A DNA stretch of 64,000 nt from Oncomelania hupensis. Taxonomy: Eukaryota; Mollusca; Gastropoda; Littorinimorpha; Pomatiopsidae. Positions 45,018-58,670 of the stretch are shown here, in pieces (the first letter of the stretch is position 1; every line of letters begins with the position of its first letter). Location: contig CM072516.1 in NCBI GenBank assembly GCA_036898135.1, positions 21,420,657 through 21,484,656 on the forward strand, written 5' to 3'. Made by a program: the position numbers and the translations under genes. A model generated the notes under the pieces. It saw only the letters and a program-made list of their open reading frames with translations, was not told the origin of the DNA and ran no database searches.

Positions 45018-46494
45018 CACCACAGACGATCGTTTAACCAACGTACTTCATATTTCTCTGTCCTCAGCAACCCTCATGGCTTCGCTCAGTGTCAAGCCAG
45101 TCCATTCTGGAATGTTGTCCTCCCATCTCTTTTTCTGTCTTTCATCTTCTTCTGCCTCCTTGCACCGTGCCTTGCAAGATGGTCTTTGCAAGGCCTAATG
45201 CTCTAGTGTTGTGGCCATACCATCGGAGTTTCGGTTTCTTCACCACTATGAGCATGTAATCATGTTGTCCAATGGCTTGTGTGATGGTCTGTCGGACTTC
45301 GTCGTTGGTGCTGTGCTGGGCATAGGAAATGCCCAGAAATCTTCTTTATCACTTCATTTCCATGCTTTGTGTTCTTCGTTGTAGATCTGCTATGAGTGTC
45401 CATGTTACGTTTAGGAAGATGGAGATGACAAGGGAGCGCAGCAAACTTACTTTGGAGTGTAGACTGATGGTCCTGTCTTTCCAAGTGGGATTCTACCTTG
45501 TCGGGACCTATCGTCTGATACAATAGTTTAACTGTGTACTGTGTTGAGGGATTAGCCTTTGAACGTAGATGTCCGTATTGATGCCATTGGTTTGTTGGTC
45601 ATCATTTTCTCTGCACTTATTTCCATTCCAAAGGCTCTGGAGGTGGTGTAAAGCCTCTGCATTAGCTGTTCAAGTTCTTGTTCCTCTCCAGACAATCCAT
45701 CAATGTCATCCGCAAAACGGAGGTTGGAGATTGCTTTACCCCTTATGCTGACTGTGCCTTCGTGATCTGAAATGATGTGCTCTAGGAAGATTTTGAAGTG
45801 TGTTGTAGAGAGTAGGCATCCTTAACGGACATTGATTGTTGTTCTAAACCAGCTCCCGACGGCGCTGTTGTGGAGGACTGCACTGGTAGCCTTGTCATAC
45901 AGGCTTTTGATGACTTCAATAATGTTATGGCTGATGTTGTACACTCTCATGATTGCCCAAAGAGCTGCATGCCAGACTGAGGCAAACGCGTTCTTGAAGT
46001 TTACAAACACATAGATGTTGTTGGTGCTGTAGGTATTTCTCGCAGATTATTCTGAGGTTGAAAATCTGCTAGGTAGTACTTCGCCCTGCCAAGAATTCAG
46101 CTTGTTCTTCAGCTATGATTTGTTCAGCTTGGGGTTTCAACCTGTTGAGTATTATTTTCAGGAGGACTTTGCTGGGATGGGTGATGAGGCTGATGGTGTG
46201 GTAATTTTCACATTCCTGAAGGTTACCCTTTTCGGGAAGAGTGATGACAAGCGTCTGGATCCATGGTGTATGCCACGCCCCACTCTTGCAGATCTTGTTA
46301 AATATAATGGTCAGTCATCGCTTCTCCTTCTGCTTGAAGCAATTCTGCGGGTATGTTGTCCACTTCCGCTGACTTCTCCTTCTTCAGCGATTGAATTGCT
46401 GCCTCAACTTCTTGGAGAATTGGGAGGATTTCTTCTTTTTCTCTGTTCTGGGGACATGCTAGAACTGATGTGTCTCCGTTTGGTATGTGGTTGT
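45018..46494 (-). pseudogene. Decayed RTE-like reverse transcriptase, inverted (copy B)
   Basis: Counterpart of 15340-16814, differing by a few single-base changes and indels. Same loss of the domain A aspartate. Confidence 0.85.
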
Positions 46495-48104
46495 GTCCCA
46501 CCCAACCCCAAGTTCCGATTTTTTTGGACACACCCCATATTGTTTTACAATTCGGAGTCCCGGACTTCAAGCCCAAATAAAAAAGAAAGTGTGTATAGGA
46601 GGGGGGGAAGGTGGAGGGCTAGAGAGAGAGAGACAGACAGACAGACAGAGACAGAGAGAGATTGTATGGTCGAAATTCAGAATTTGGTCAAACATGAAAT
46701 GAAATAAAGGACACAGAAATGATATCTTTGTTGCTGTTGTTAGATCGGGCGTCGCCTAGTATCATGATTATCCTAGTACAATTGTACCGCTCTTAAAGTT
46801 CTGATTTCACTCACTTATTCTTTGCCCCGTTCCTCCCTCCCTCTCCCTCCCCCTATCCTACACGCAATAAACCTAGCAGCTTGTTTTGCACAGCGTTCGT
46901 GTCACAGGTGTTACAGTAGGCCTATCGTGTGACCTAGGCACAGTCATCCGTCATACTTGTGTAATAATAGCTGTCTTCAGACGGACAGTTTTCTATCACT
47001 GTTATCATACTTGTGCTTATGAATGCGTTCAATTGCCCACGCTGCGCTTGCAATACAGTCGGTGTTATTGATCATCAAGTTGAACTGCATGCTTTGATTA
47101 CCCTCAAATCACTTTTACGATGATATTAATGATGATCACGATACATCAAGAGTGCATCGTAATAATTATGTATCCATGAATAATACATTGTTACCCTACA
47201 CATCTAATTAATTTTCGAGAGCTTCATTATAATTATTTGTACACTGATTATCTCATCTGTAACGGATTACTTGCTAGGCGTACATAATTGGTATAATGTA
47301 GGCAGGCTCGACTCTGCATGATGAGTCTATCAGTCGATTATTCTTCAGATGTCTCTCTGCGCCTTAGTAACTTGGTGTAACCTTACCTGTGCGCTGTTTT
47401 AGAAATACCTCAAAGAAGCAACTGGGTAACAGTTTAATTATTGTATGTGTCTGCTCATAAAATGTAGCCTAGATAATTATCAGGGCACTGCATTTGATGA
47501 CGATCGTGACATTTGGTGTTATAAGTATGTGACTGTGTGTAGCGAAGGAAGAGTCAGAGAGAGGAGGCAGGGGAAAGGGCGATAGGCGTGTTTTAGAGTA
47601 TGAGTGAGCGTGTGTTGGCGTGTACGTGTGTGGGTGTGTGTGTAGCTGTGTGTACGTGTATATGTTTGTATGCATACATCAAATTACGTTATAGGTTAAA
47701 TATGCTGACGTGCGTCTGTCTTTCCGCCAAACTCTGTGCCTGTCTGTATGTCGTTTACCCCCGTTGGGGTGCCGGGGGTTTCAGTATAAATAGTATCCCC
47801 ACTTTCTAGGAAATTTAGTGCTTTAAATTCCCACTGTCGCTGTCTTTCTCATTTGCTCTTTCTCATTCCTGCTCTGTTCTATCAATCTGCTATACTATCG
47901 TCTTCTTCGCTAGCCCGGTCTCCTACCTTTTTTCTTGAAAACTCTTCCGGGATAAGACTCCTTATTTGTGTATGAAGTCTGTTGGATCAGCTTGGGAATA
48001 TTGGACGCTTTCTGCCAGGTGGTCACTAGGGCTTCCTATGAGGTTATTATTTAGCAATGAAGGCATTTTATATGTATGTGTTTTGTTGATAATTTATAAT
48101 GATG

Positions 48105-48340
48105 TTTGTATTCTATTTTGTTTTTGTAAACGGGGGTTCGATAACTTGGGGTGAAGCCTCAGCCGTCCCCTGCGTGGGATGTCTTTATTGTAAAGTGACT
48201 GGCTGGTGGAGGGCATTCAGTTTTCCCACTAGGGTTGTTTCAGCAGATCTTTTATGCGGATTGGGGGTTGTCCGGTCCTGATTTGGCTCGGAAGAGTCCG
48301 CTGGACCTAAAGCAACAATTATGTAATGTAATGTCTGTAT
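48105..48340 (+). mobile_element. Probable LINE 3' end with ATGTA-type tail (copy B)
   Basis: Counterpart of 18425-18660. Confidence 0.35.
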
Positions 48341-48770
48341 GTCGTTGTATCATGTGTAAAGCGCTATTTTATGGTTATTATTCAACTTGTTGGTCATTCT
48401 GACGAACATCTCTCCTGACGTGTCAAGCTAATGTGAAGAGGGATGACCGGTTTAGATGATGCTCATAATCCACTATGTACACAGATCATCTAAGAAAGGA
48501 GGGCAAGAGGTACCATACATAACCCCTCACCCCAGCTTTCCCCCCCCCACATACCTCCACCCTCACTCCCACCCCACATGCACACTACACACATCTATAC
48601 GAGATCGCGCACACACACACATACACACACATACACTCACACACACACACACATACACACACACATACACACACACATACCAATGTTGATGATGATAACC
48701 ACTACGACGTCGACAAAAACAAACAAAAACGCACTTTGTAATTAAAACTATTAAATATTCAGCAGACCCT

Positions 48771-48855
<85 letters not shown>

Positions 48856-49163
48856 AGTGGTTGTGGTGGTTATGATGATGATATTATCCACCACGACGGT
48901 GATGATAATATCCACCACGACGGCGGCCAAAAAACACCCGCACTTGGTAATTAAAACAATTAAAAAATACTATACCTCAATAGATCCACTTTATTATACA
49001 CGTGTTTAAACAACAAACATCATCGACGTCAAAGAGGAGGAAGGAAGAATGACTGATGAGGAAGAAGAAGGAGGGTGGGATAATGTAGAAAGAAGGAGAG
49101 GAAGGAGGTGTGTAGGGTGGGGATGAGGGGTGGGAAGGCGAGACCTTTCTCACGTCAGCAAGA

Positions 49164-49240
49164 CTCACACTGCGTAGCTGAGACTGGCCGGTAGTAGAAG
49201 AATTAGAGGCGAAACATAAACGTCAGCTAGGCAGTGTGAG
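49164..49240. repeat. Hairpin with 18-bp arms (copy B)
   Basis: Counterpart of 19485-19561. Confidence 0.8.
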
Positions 49241-50176
49241 TAGCGGGACTATGTGTGAGTAGCAGGACTATGTTCTTTACGATTTGTTTGACGAGTAGTC
49301 TTAGGGGTTGCCAAGTGTGGAGGGTCGCCCAAAATGGCCAGTGGGACACGGGGAAAGTATAGTAGTGGTGGTAGGAAGGCAAAATAGGTTGGCAGTTAGA
49401 GGAGTAGATTGGTATGGCATGGGTCATGCATGCTGGGTAGGTCAAGCTGAGGTGGTATATATACATATACCAGAGGGTTTGCGAGGTTGGGGGAGCTGCA
49501 AGTAAGGTGTTGTAGGTGGTTCGTGGAATAAGATGTTTGTTCGGATTCACCCCCTCTGAACATCGGCACATAACAACAAGGTCAGCAACAACCAAACTTG
49601 CTTTGAGGATGTTGATGATGTCCATTTATAGCGCGCATGTTTCCATCCATTGTGGAATGCTCAGTGAACGGGCCGATACAGGATCTATCTCGAGCCACTT
49701 GCAGCTTTTTGGGCGCTTAGTCTGCACTGTCCTGTGCGACCAGGGGGTGGGGGGAGAGAAGGGAAGTGATCTTGGGTGTATTTGTGTAGCCGGCACACTC
49801 CCGTCTAGGAAATGAGCGTCAGGATCTTTACAGTCCATGCGATGGAATGCGTGCGTGCACAGACTAAACCTCGGTTTATGCTCTCATCCAAAGGAGTATG
49901 TCAGGCACATACACAGTCACATATATAAGCATGCAGAGGCAAACAAACACAGACACGCACACAGACGCGCACTCATTCACACACAAACGTCGACGCACGC
50001 ACACAATATAATAACGCAAATAGGCCCAAATCGAATCACTCGAGTGATCGTCTCTTCCAAAAACTCACGCGTAAAACTTTAAAAGTGAGCGAGTCAAAAT
50101 TAAGACACTGACACACGCACATACACCTTTACACGCAATCATAGACATTCACACTCACACACATACATTCACACTT

Positions 50177-50207
<31 letters not shown>

Positions 50208-50222
50208 TTTTTTTTAAGAAAC

Positions 50223-52137
50223 GACGGTGTGAAAAAAGAAAAAGAACACCTCACAGGGAGCTGATGTCTACCGAAAAATCAACAATGACATCCGAAAAGA
50301 CATGCGCACAGCAAAGGAGAACTGGATAGAAGATCAATGCCAGGAAATAGAGAACAATCTGAACAAGAACAACAGCAAGAAGGCCTACCAGACTGTGAAG
50401 CGGCTGACAAGTGTTAAACAGCCCAAAGTCTCCACTATCCAAAGCAAGTCTGGCATTTGCCTTACAGAAGAACAAGAAGTCTTGGACAGATGGACAGAGT
50501 ACTGCTCTGACCTTTACAACCATACACCAAATGGAGACCCATCAGTTCTAGCATGTCCCGAGAGCAGAGAAGAAGAAGAAATCCTCCCAATTCTCCGGGA
50601 AGAAGTTGAGGCAGCAGTGCAATCGCTGAAGAAAGGGAAGTCAGCGGGAGTGGACAACATACCAGCGGAACTGCTACAAGCAGGAGGAGAAGCGATGACT
50701 GATGCTCTCACCATTATCTGTAACAAGATCTGGCAGAGTGGGGAATGGCCTACACCATGGACCCAGTCGCTTGTCATCACTCTTCCCAAAAAAGGTAACC
50801 TTCAGGAGTGTGAAAATTACCGCACCATCAGCCTCATCAGCCATCCCAGCAAGGTCCTCCTGAAAATAATACTCAACAGGTTGAAACCACAAGCTGAACA
50901 AATCATAGCTGAAGAACAAGCAGGATTCATGGCAGGGCGAAGTACCACTGAACAGATTTTCAACCTCAGAATAATCTGTGAGAAATACCTACAGCACCAA
51001 CAACATCTATATCATGTGTTCATAGACTTCAAGAAGGCATTTGACCGAGTCTGGCATGCAGCTCTATGGGCAACCATGAAAGTGTACAACATCAGCCCTA
51101 AAATTATAGAAGTCATCAAAAGCCTGTATGACAAGGCTACCAGTGCAGTCCTCCATAACAGCGTCATCGGGAACTGGTTCAGAACAACAATCGGTGTGCG
51201 TCAAGGATGCCTACTCTCCCCAACACTCTTCAACATCTTCCTAGAGCGCATCATGTCAGATGCTCTTGCAGATCACGAAGGCACAGTCAGCATAGGGGGC
51301 AGAGCAATCTCCAATCTTCGTTTTGCGGATGATATTGATGGATTGGCTGGAGAGGAACAAGAACTTGAACAGCTTGTACAGAGGCTTGACACCACCTCCA
51401 GAGCTTATGGAATGGAAATAAGTGCAGAGAAGACCAAAATGATGACCAACAACACCAATGGCATCAACACGGACATCAAAGTACAAGGCCAATCCCTCAA
51501 CACAGTGCACAGCTTCAAATATTTAGGAGCCATTGTGTCAGACAATGGGTCTCGACAGGAAGTCCTCTCCAGGATCGCACAAACAACTGCTGCCCTGACA
51601 AGGTTGAAGCCCATTTGGAAAGACAGAACCATCAGTCTACATTCCAAAGTAAGACTGCTGCGCTCTCTGGTCATCTCCATCTTCCTATATGCTTGCGAAG
51701 CATGGACCCTCACAGCAGATCTCCAACGAAGAATACAAAGCATGGAGATGAGGTGCTACAGAAGACTTCTGTGCATTTCCTATACCCAACACATCACCAA
51801 CGTTGAAGTCCGACAGACCATCACACAAGCCATTGGACAACACGATGACCTGCTCACAGTGGTGAAGAAACGGAAACTCCGATGGTATGGCCACGTCACG
51901 AGATCATCAGGCCTTGCAAAGACCATTCTGCAAGGCACAGTGCAAGGAGGTAGAAGAAGGGGGAGACCGAAAAAGAGGTGGGAGGACAACATTCGAGAAT
52001 GGACTGGTTTGACACTGAGCGAAGCCATGAGGGCTGCTGAGGACAGAGAAAGATGGAGTATGCTGGTTAAGCGATCATCTGTGGTGCCCCTACGACCTTC
52101 GGGTTATGGGACAGGATAGGAGGATAGGACGGTGTGA
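50223..52137 (+). mobile_element. RTE-like LINE, 5'-truncated insertion with TSD (copy B)
   Basis: Counterpart of 20542-22456. GACGGTGTGA lies at 50223-50232 and 52128-52137. Confidence 0.9.
50302..52119 (+). CDS. RTE-like LINE reverse transcriptase (605 codons, copy B)
   Basis: The protein is identical to that at 20621-22438, with the same catalytic residues (D242; FADD 341-344). It is the duplicate of the same insertion, sharing TSD and flanks, and not an independent transposition. Confidence 0.92.
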   Translation: MRTAKENWIEDQCQEIENNLNKNNSKKAYQTVKRLTSVKQPKVSTIQSKSGICLTEEQEVLDRWTEYCSDLYNHTPNGDPSVLACPESREEEEILPILREEVEAAVQSLKKGKSAGVDNIPAELLQAGGEAMTDALTIICNKIWQSGEWPTPWTQSLVITLPKKGNLQECENYRTISLISHPSKVLLKIILNRLKPQAEQIIAEEQAGFMAGRSTTEQIFNLRIICEKYLQHQQHLYHVFIDFKKAFDRVWHAALWATMKVYNISPKIIEVIKSLYDKATSAVLHNSVIGNWFRTTIGVRQGCLLSPTLFNIFLERIMSDALADHEGTVSIGGRAISNLRFADDIDGLAGEEQELEQLVQRLDTTSRAYGMEISAEKTKMMTNNTNGINTDIKVQGQSLNTVHSFKYLGAIVSDNGSRQEVLSRIAQTTAALTRLKPIWKDRTISLHSKVRLLRSLVISIFLYACEAWTLTADLQRRIQSMEMRCYRRLLCISYTQHITNVEVRQTITQAIGQHDDLLTVVKKRKLRWYGHVTRSSGLAKTILQGTVQGGRRRGRPKKRWEDNIREWTGLTLSEAMRAAEDRERWSMLVKRSSVVPLRPSGYGTG

Positions 52138-52235
52138 TGACTGTCGTGAAACTCTACATACATTATTTTAACACACTTACCATCATTTTGACATTATTTT
52201 GACATTTTGCCATTTTTGGAAGCTATCCCTAACCC

Positions 52236-52378
52236 TAACCTTAACCCAAACCCGTAACGTAACCCTAAGCCTCACACAGCCCTGACCCTAACGGAACACT
52301 ATTTTGACGTCAAAATAACGGGGTCCGTCAAAAGAAAGTACGTAGAGTTTCAAGTGTATGTCAGAGTAACGTCGTTTC
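52236..52378 (+). repeat. Dispersed repeat family, member 2 (copy B)
   Basis: Counterpart of 22555-22697, including the 16-bp palindrome. Confidence 0.6.
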
Positions 52379-53239
52379 TACCTAGCCACACGCGCGCGCG
52401 CACCCACACACACTCACACACGCACACACACACACGCACACACACACACACACATACAAATGTTATTGTTCTAAGGCATTTATAATTATCCTTGTTACTA
52501 TATTAAGTGATAAGGACATACTTTCCTTTTTAAACAACAATCCTATCCTAATACAACTACTCCGCTGCTATTTTCAGCACCATTTGTGGTACTTCCTATT
52601 AATAAACAACAGCCACAGGGCGCGAATTCTGCTTAGCCTCACACTGCATCCGCCATCGTATAGTTTACGATAGTTATGCCTCCTCTCCCACCCCCCACCC
52701 CATCACCACCACCGCCACAACCACAACCACTAACACCACAACCGCCATCAACACCAGCAGCGCTTACAACTTCACTCTCCAGCTAGTTTCAACCCTTCGC
52801 AGCGAAGGGACTAGAGCAAGCGAAAAGTTTTCTGGCCCGGTCACAAAGTTGCGTTGTAGTTTCAGCGGGCTTCCCTACTCAACAGTTCGCCAGCGTACTT
52901 TTTACTACTACAAGCGAAAAGCTGACAGTTGATGTGTGTGCGTGTGCGCTCGCGTGGTTTGTGTTATAGTGTTTGTTATTTTTTTTCCAAATGGTTTGGC
53001 GTGGTGGTTACTAAACCTTTTTTGTTTTTTGGTGTGCTCCTTTGTGGCTATTATCTGTTTTACTGTGTGCTTCAGCGTTATTTGTGAAATTTGAAACAAC
53101 AAACGAAGAGCTTGCATTGGAGTGTAGGAAAAATCGTAGAGAGTTAAAAAAGGAAAACTCGCCAAAGCTCTACAAGTGCGAAGGGACAAAAACTCCGAGT
53201 AAACAGCTAGATGTGCAAAAGGAAGGAAGAGAGAGAGAG

Positions 53240-54023
<784 letters not shown>

Positions 54024-54129
54024 TTTATGTTAAAATTAGATAACCGGAGATATAAAGGACGAGAACAGAGACATGCAGGCAGAGACAATCCGAGTGTCGC
54101 AGAAGGACGATCACTCAACGATTCACGTT

Positions 54130-55067
54130 GGTGAATACTCAGCGCTTCCTGTTGAAATTAGCCTACTCAATGGTTCTTATTAATGAAATTAGCCTATTGC
54201 ATAAATCATGTGGAAATTAGCCTACTCAACGCTTCCGGTTGAAATTATGGCCTACTCAGTGGTTCAGGTTGAAATTGGCCGACTGAACTGATCATGTTGA
54301 CATTAACCTACTCGACTCGTGTTAAAATTACCCTAATGAATTGTTCATGCTTGCATTAGCCCACTCAACATAACAGTGTTGAATCATTTCCCAGCAGTCT
54401 AAGTCAATTAGGGCTGATCCTATTTTGCATGTCCCACTGAAACGTCTGTTTTCTATATAAGTATATTAGTTTACGCTGCAATTCCCACAGCCAGTTTACT
54501 ATGTCGGCCGGAGTATACTTTTGCGATGTCCCAGTAAGAAGTCCGTTTACCATGAAGACCGAGTAAGGATATATACTTTGCAAAGTCCCAATAGAAATGG
54601 AGACAGAAAAAAACAAGTAAGGTTACTACTATTTAGGTACTGTACTGTACACGTCTCGACCTATAGCGAGATACGTTATACTGATAGCGACGACTCTCGT
54701 TTCTGTGTTTAAAGGCCTTCACACTGAAGAACTGTTGTTGATCGCTTTCTTCACTCACTCGCTCACTTCTCTCTACTCGATTTGACGAGGATAGACGAGA
54801 GTAAGTGACATAGTGGAACGATCAAGTGTAGGAAAACAAAGGAAGCCGTAGTGATCTGTAAGCAGAAGAGAATAGAGAGAGAGAAAGATGTGTGTGTAGA
54901 AGCCTACGATAGGTATATGTATAGGCCTAAAATTGCTACGTATATAGAGCTAAAATTGCTATGCTCAGAGACCTAAGATAGCTGTGTGCATAGCTTTAAG
55001 ATATGTGCACAGGCTCAAGCCAGCTCTGTGAATAGGCCTTAGACAGCTATACGTTCTGTTAGCCAAG
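54130..55067. repeat. Three adjacent diverged minisatellites (copy B)
   Basis: Counterparts of 24440-24700, 24733-24905 and 25205-25375, with the imperfect hairpin between the second and third. Confidence 0.65.
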
Positions 55068-55719
55068 TAGAGTTACGCGTTTCTATTGATTTGTAAGCAA
55101 AGAAATCAAGGCCAGAGCTAAGACTTTAATGAAATTGCTTCTCGATTATATATGAGACCTTAAGTGATCTCTGTGTATGTACTGTAAATGGTGACTGAGT
55201 GTATGAATGAACGAACAAGTTATACGTTCCACGGAATATGATATGCCAACAGAGATTATGGATAGGCTTTGTGTGTGCTATAAATAGTTGAACGTTTCAA
55301 GGGATCTTTTAAACGGAAAGAAAGCACTGTTATTTCCTGGTTATTTAACAAAAAGATGTAACTGTAAATAGGGATTTTTAGGTCCTCTATATTTAATAAT
55401 GTATGAAGTGGTTTCTATAAAGAGACGAAGAGATCGTCAAGGTTTTCTTCTAGAAAGCAACAACAAAAAATATACGTTCAAATGCTGAGCAATATGAGCG
55501 AATAGCTAAAGGCCTATATAATATTTATGTAAACGTTTCAAAGTATTTGTAAGCATAAACAACTTGAGAAAAGATATCTTAGCTTACTATATCACAGAAT
55601 GTATTATTCTTTCAAGAAAACAGAACGAACAGTTTGTTTTACTTTATATAGGCTACAGTTTTTAAGAGATTTATTAGACAAATATGGCGATGAGCAATAC
55701 AAACATGTGAGCTTGTTTT

Positions 55720-55905
55720 CCTCTAATATCAAAGATGCGAATAGTGTTGTTGTTTTTTTTTAAATACCACACGTGTGAATAATTATTTTTCTTTTAATAT
55801 CCCAGCTGTGAATAGTGTGTCGTTTTTTTTTCTAATACCACACATGTGAATAATTATTTTTCTTCTAATATCACAGATGTGAACAGACGTAAAATTAAAT
55901 AAATC
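55720..55905. repeat. Five-unit ~36-bp repeat ending in a retroelement-like tail
   Basis: Units with TAATATCACAGATGTGAATA or variants occur at about 55722, 55762, 55795, 55832 and 55864. Alternate units are separated by T-rich stretches, giving a two-unit higher-order pattern. The last unit runs into GACGTAAAATTAAATAAATC and AAAT repeats. This tail resembles 10085-10140. Confidence 0.65.
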
Positions 55906-56440
55906 AATAAATAAAATTAATTATTAAAAGACAAGAACAGATTTGTATCGCTGATCGGCAAAACTTGACGGAGCAAATTAAGACTCAAGCCAAGATCAAA
56001 CACTTCAAGGTCAGAGACCCTTTTGAAATGCACAATAAATATGGCCTCACCGGGAAAAAAAAAAGATTAAGAGCCAAAAAAAATCTCTGTTAAAAATACC
56101 TTTATAATACACATTTATACATGCATCTGTATATTTGCCTATTAAACTGGCTTGCAGCTGATTAGGGATCTTTAAGTTTAACTAAAAAAGAATCTCTTTT
56201 CCACTGTTCCATTTGAGGTATTTCAGTTAGTTCCTTCTTTTTTTTTTTTAAGTGAGACAACTTCTTTTCCCGGTGTATTTGTAAACAAAAACGTGTGCTC
56301 TCTGTTCTTTGACTGAGCCACGAGTTTTAGAAAACGAAGGAAAAGAATAGGAAAAGAAGAACAACGAGACACAGTGATAGGGATAAGATAAGGATTAAGT
56401 GAAATGAACAGTGAAACAAGGAAGAAAGAGAAGGACAGCA
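55906..56440. other. Unassigned AT-rich stretch
   Basis: No gene recognised. An A run lies near 56055. Confidence 0.5.
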
Positions 56441-56600
56441 AGTGTGTGCGTGTTTGTGTGTGTGTGTTTGTGAGAGAGAGAGAAAGAGCGAGAGAGAACA
56501 TGTGCGTGTGGGGGGAGGGTGTGGGGGTGCGTGTATGTGTGTGTGTAAGAGAGACAGACAGAGAGAGACACACGCAGACAGGCAGACAGGAAGGACAAGG
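56441..56600. repeat. Purine/GT-rich low-complexity tract
   Basis: GT, GA and GGGTG repeats with GACA units. ORFs on both strands are low complexity. Confidence 0.85.
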
Positions 56601-56754
56601 ACAGTGTACATGTGCTTGTGTGTTTGTGTTATTCGGAACTAGTGCATGTAATGGAGTGTCTTTACGTGTACGGTTTACTACCGTCAACCTCCGCTGGAAT
56701 GTAGATTCATGTTTTCAGTGAAGCATGTCAGCATTTTAAAAATTGTATTTTATT

Positions 56755-56920
56755 TTATATATACAGTATATATATATATATTTTTTTTTTTTTGGGGGGG
56801 GGGGGAAGGGGTGGTGGTGGAAAGAGGGTTGTTATTGATTGTGTGCATGTGTGAGCATTTCGCCTTCTATGCAGGCCTAAGCTTACTTTTAAGGGGGGGG
56901 GGGGGGGAGAGGGGGGTGAC
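56755..56920. repeat. TA repeat, T run and two long G runs
   Basis: A TATATA tract, then a T run, then about 12 G at 56794-56806 and about 15 G at 56894-56910 with further G blocks. Potential G-quadruplex sequence on the plus strand. Confidence 0.85.
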
Positions 56921-57423
56921 TATAACATTATATCGGTTTTGTAATCATAGGTGCCTGTGCATGTAGTTAGTCAATGTACTATAAGATAGTTGCCAAGTTG
57001 GTAAACTTTCTTTAGGCAGGTTTGGTCCATGCATGTTTAGCCATGTTTATTATAATATATATATTTCAGTCGGCTTCTTTTCACTGAAGTGATAAAAACA
57101 CGGGAATGGATTTGAAGGGTGAGGGCGGGTTGGAATGAGGTGCGGGCGGGGGCGGGTGATGAGATGGGAGAGAGGGGATGAGGGAAGCAATATTGGGCGA
57201 TTGGATTGGAGTTAAACTGTTTATTGCAGAGGAAATTATATTGGTATGTGTATAGAAAGTTAGCGTAACTTTTATCAACAGTTTGTTTATCTTCGACACG
57301 GAGAAAACAAAACCGTTTTAGTTTGTAAAATGCGAAACTTTAACTTGTAAGGCTTTGAAATAAATTTATGTTTTAAAAAATGTTTTAACTTCTCAAAGTA
57401 CAGCTGTACTACTTTTAACGATC

Positions 57424-57424
<1 letters not shown>
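56921..57424. other. Unassigned stretch
   Basis: No gene or repeat recognised apart from a G/A-rich patch at 57115-57180. Confidence 0.5.

Positions 57425-57426
<2 letters not shown>

Positions 57427-57500
<74 letters not shown>
57427..57500. repeat. (GT)n microsatellite
   Basis: About 36 uninterrupted GT units. Confidence 0.97.
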
Positions 57501-58247
57501 ATTATTCCAAGTCTTCACAGTTCCAGGTTTTGTGAGCTTTCAATTTGGTGATTTTTTTTCCAGACGTGGAAGACTTTAAAATGAACTCTCACACACAAAA
57601 CCTTGTATAATCTACTTAATGAAAAGTGTAGGCGTGCAAGATTAACGATCGTTTGGGGTTTTTTTTAAATGCAAGTCTTCACTGTTCGTAGTGTAAGCGT
57701 TGTCCATCAAGTTAATGTTGGTTTTCTGTACCTAAGACTAACTTATATCGAATTGAAGGTTTTAGCGACTCTTGCGAGAAGAAAGAACCAGGAACAACAT
57801 AAAACAAAAACCTCTTGGTAAACTTTATGAGTTTTTGATAGCGCAGGTTTGTTCTGTTGTGCGTTAATGTGTAACTTGCTACAACACATGTCCATTGTGA
57901 AGTAACCTTGTGTCATCACATGGGAGTTAAGGTTATGATCCTGCCTGTCAACGTTGTTCTATAACTTTAGCTCGGAAGTCTGTTCACCTGTATTATCTCG
58001 TGGTATTTCTAATTACGGTGGATTTTCTTTTGCATCTGTCAGTCGCTACTGTCATCGACGTCATCACCGGCAATCATCGTCGTTGTCGGTGTTTCTGTTG
58101 TAACTTTTGACCTGGAAGTATTACTCAACGGCATAAACTAGCGGTACGTTTCTATTGGATTTGGTAACAGCTGTCGTCGCCGTCATCATCACGTCGTCGT
58201 CGTCGTCGTCGTGGTAGTTGCAGCAGTTTGGTAATAATATAATAACC
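57501..58247 (+). other. Upstream region of the exon at 58248
   Basis: Mixed sequence with increasing CpG and CGTCGT content towards the exon. A TCG triplet tract lies at 58190-58212. It may include promoter and 5' UTR, but no TATA box or initiator can be assigned. Confidence 0.3.
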
Positions 58248-58308
58248 ATGTCGGAGGAGGAGTCTACCGATGCGCCTACTGTAAATGCGGAGGAATGGGA
58301 AACCTACT
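58248..58308 (+). CDS. Putative first coding exon of an unidentified gene
   Basis: ATG at 58248 in a fair context (AATAACCATGT) starts MSEEESTDAPTVNAEEWETY and reaches CCTACT|GTAAGTG at 58308/58309, a near-ideal splice donor. The exon is 61 nt and ends in phase 1. An acidic N-terminus is common in cytosolic and nuclear proteins. No family is recognised from 20 residues, and the next exon is not identified. The (TTG)n/(TTC)n tract that follows would lie in the intron. CCTACTGTAA is present twice, 31 bp apart, so a second weaker donor exists upstream. Confidence 0.45.
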
Positions 58309-58328
58309 GTAAGTGAAAAAAAAAACAA

Positions 58329-58670
58329 TATGTCGTTGTAGTTGTTGTTGTTGTTGTTTTGTTGTTGTTGTTGTTGTTGTTCTTCTTCTTCTTCTTCTTC
58401 TTCTTCTTCTTCTTCTTCTTCTTCTTCTTCTTCTTCTTCTTCTTCTTCTTCTTCTTCTTCTTTTTCTTCTTCTTCTTCTTCTTTTTCTTCTTCTTCTTCT
58501 TCTTCTTCTTCTTCTTCTTCTTCTTCTTCTTCTTCTTCTTCTTCTTCTTCTTCTTCTTCTTCATTTCCTGCTTCTGCTTGTTGTTGTTTGTTGTTGTTGT
58601 TGTTATTATTATTGTGGTTGTTGTTGTTGTTCTTCTTCTTCTTCTTCTTCTTCTTCTTCTCCAACGACGT
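58329..58670. repeat. (TTG)n and (TTC)n trinucleotide tracts
   Basis: A TTG tract, about 60 TTC triplets (58380-58561), then more TTG and TTC. Long ORFs on both strands here are single-residue repeats. Confidence 0.96.
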
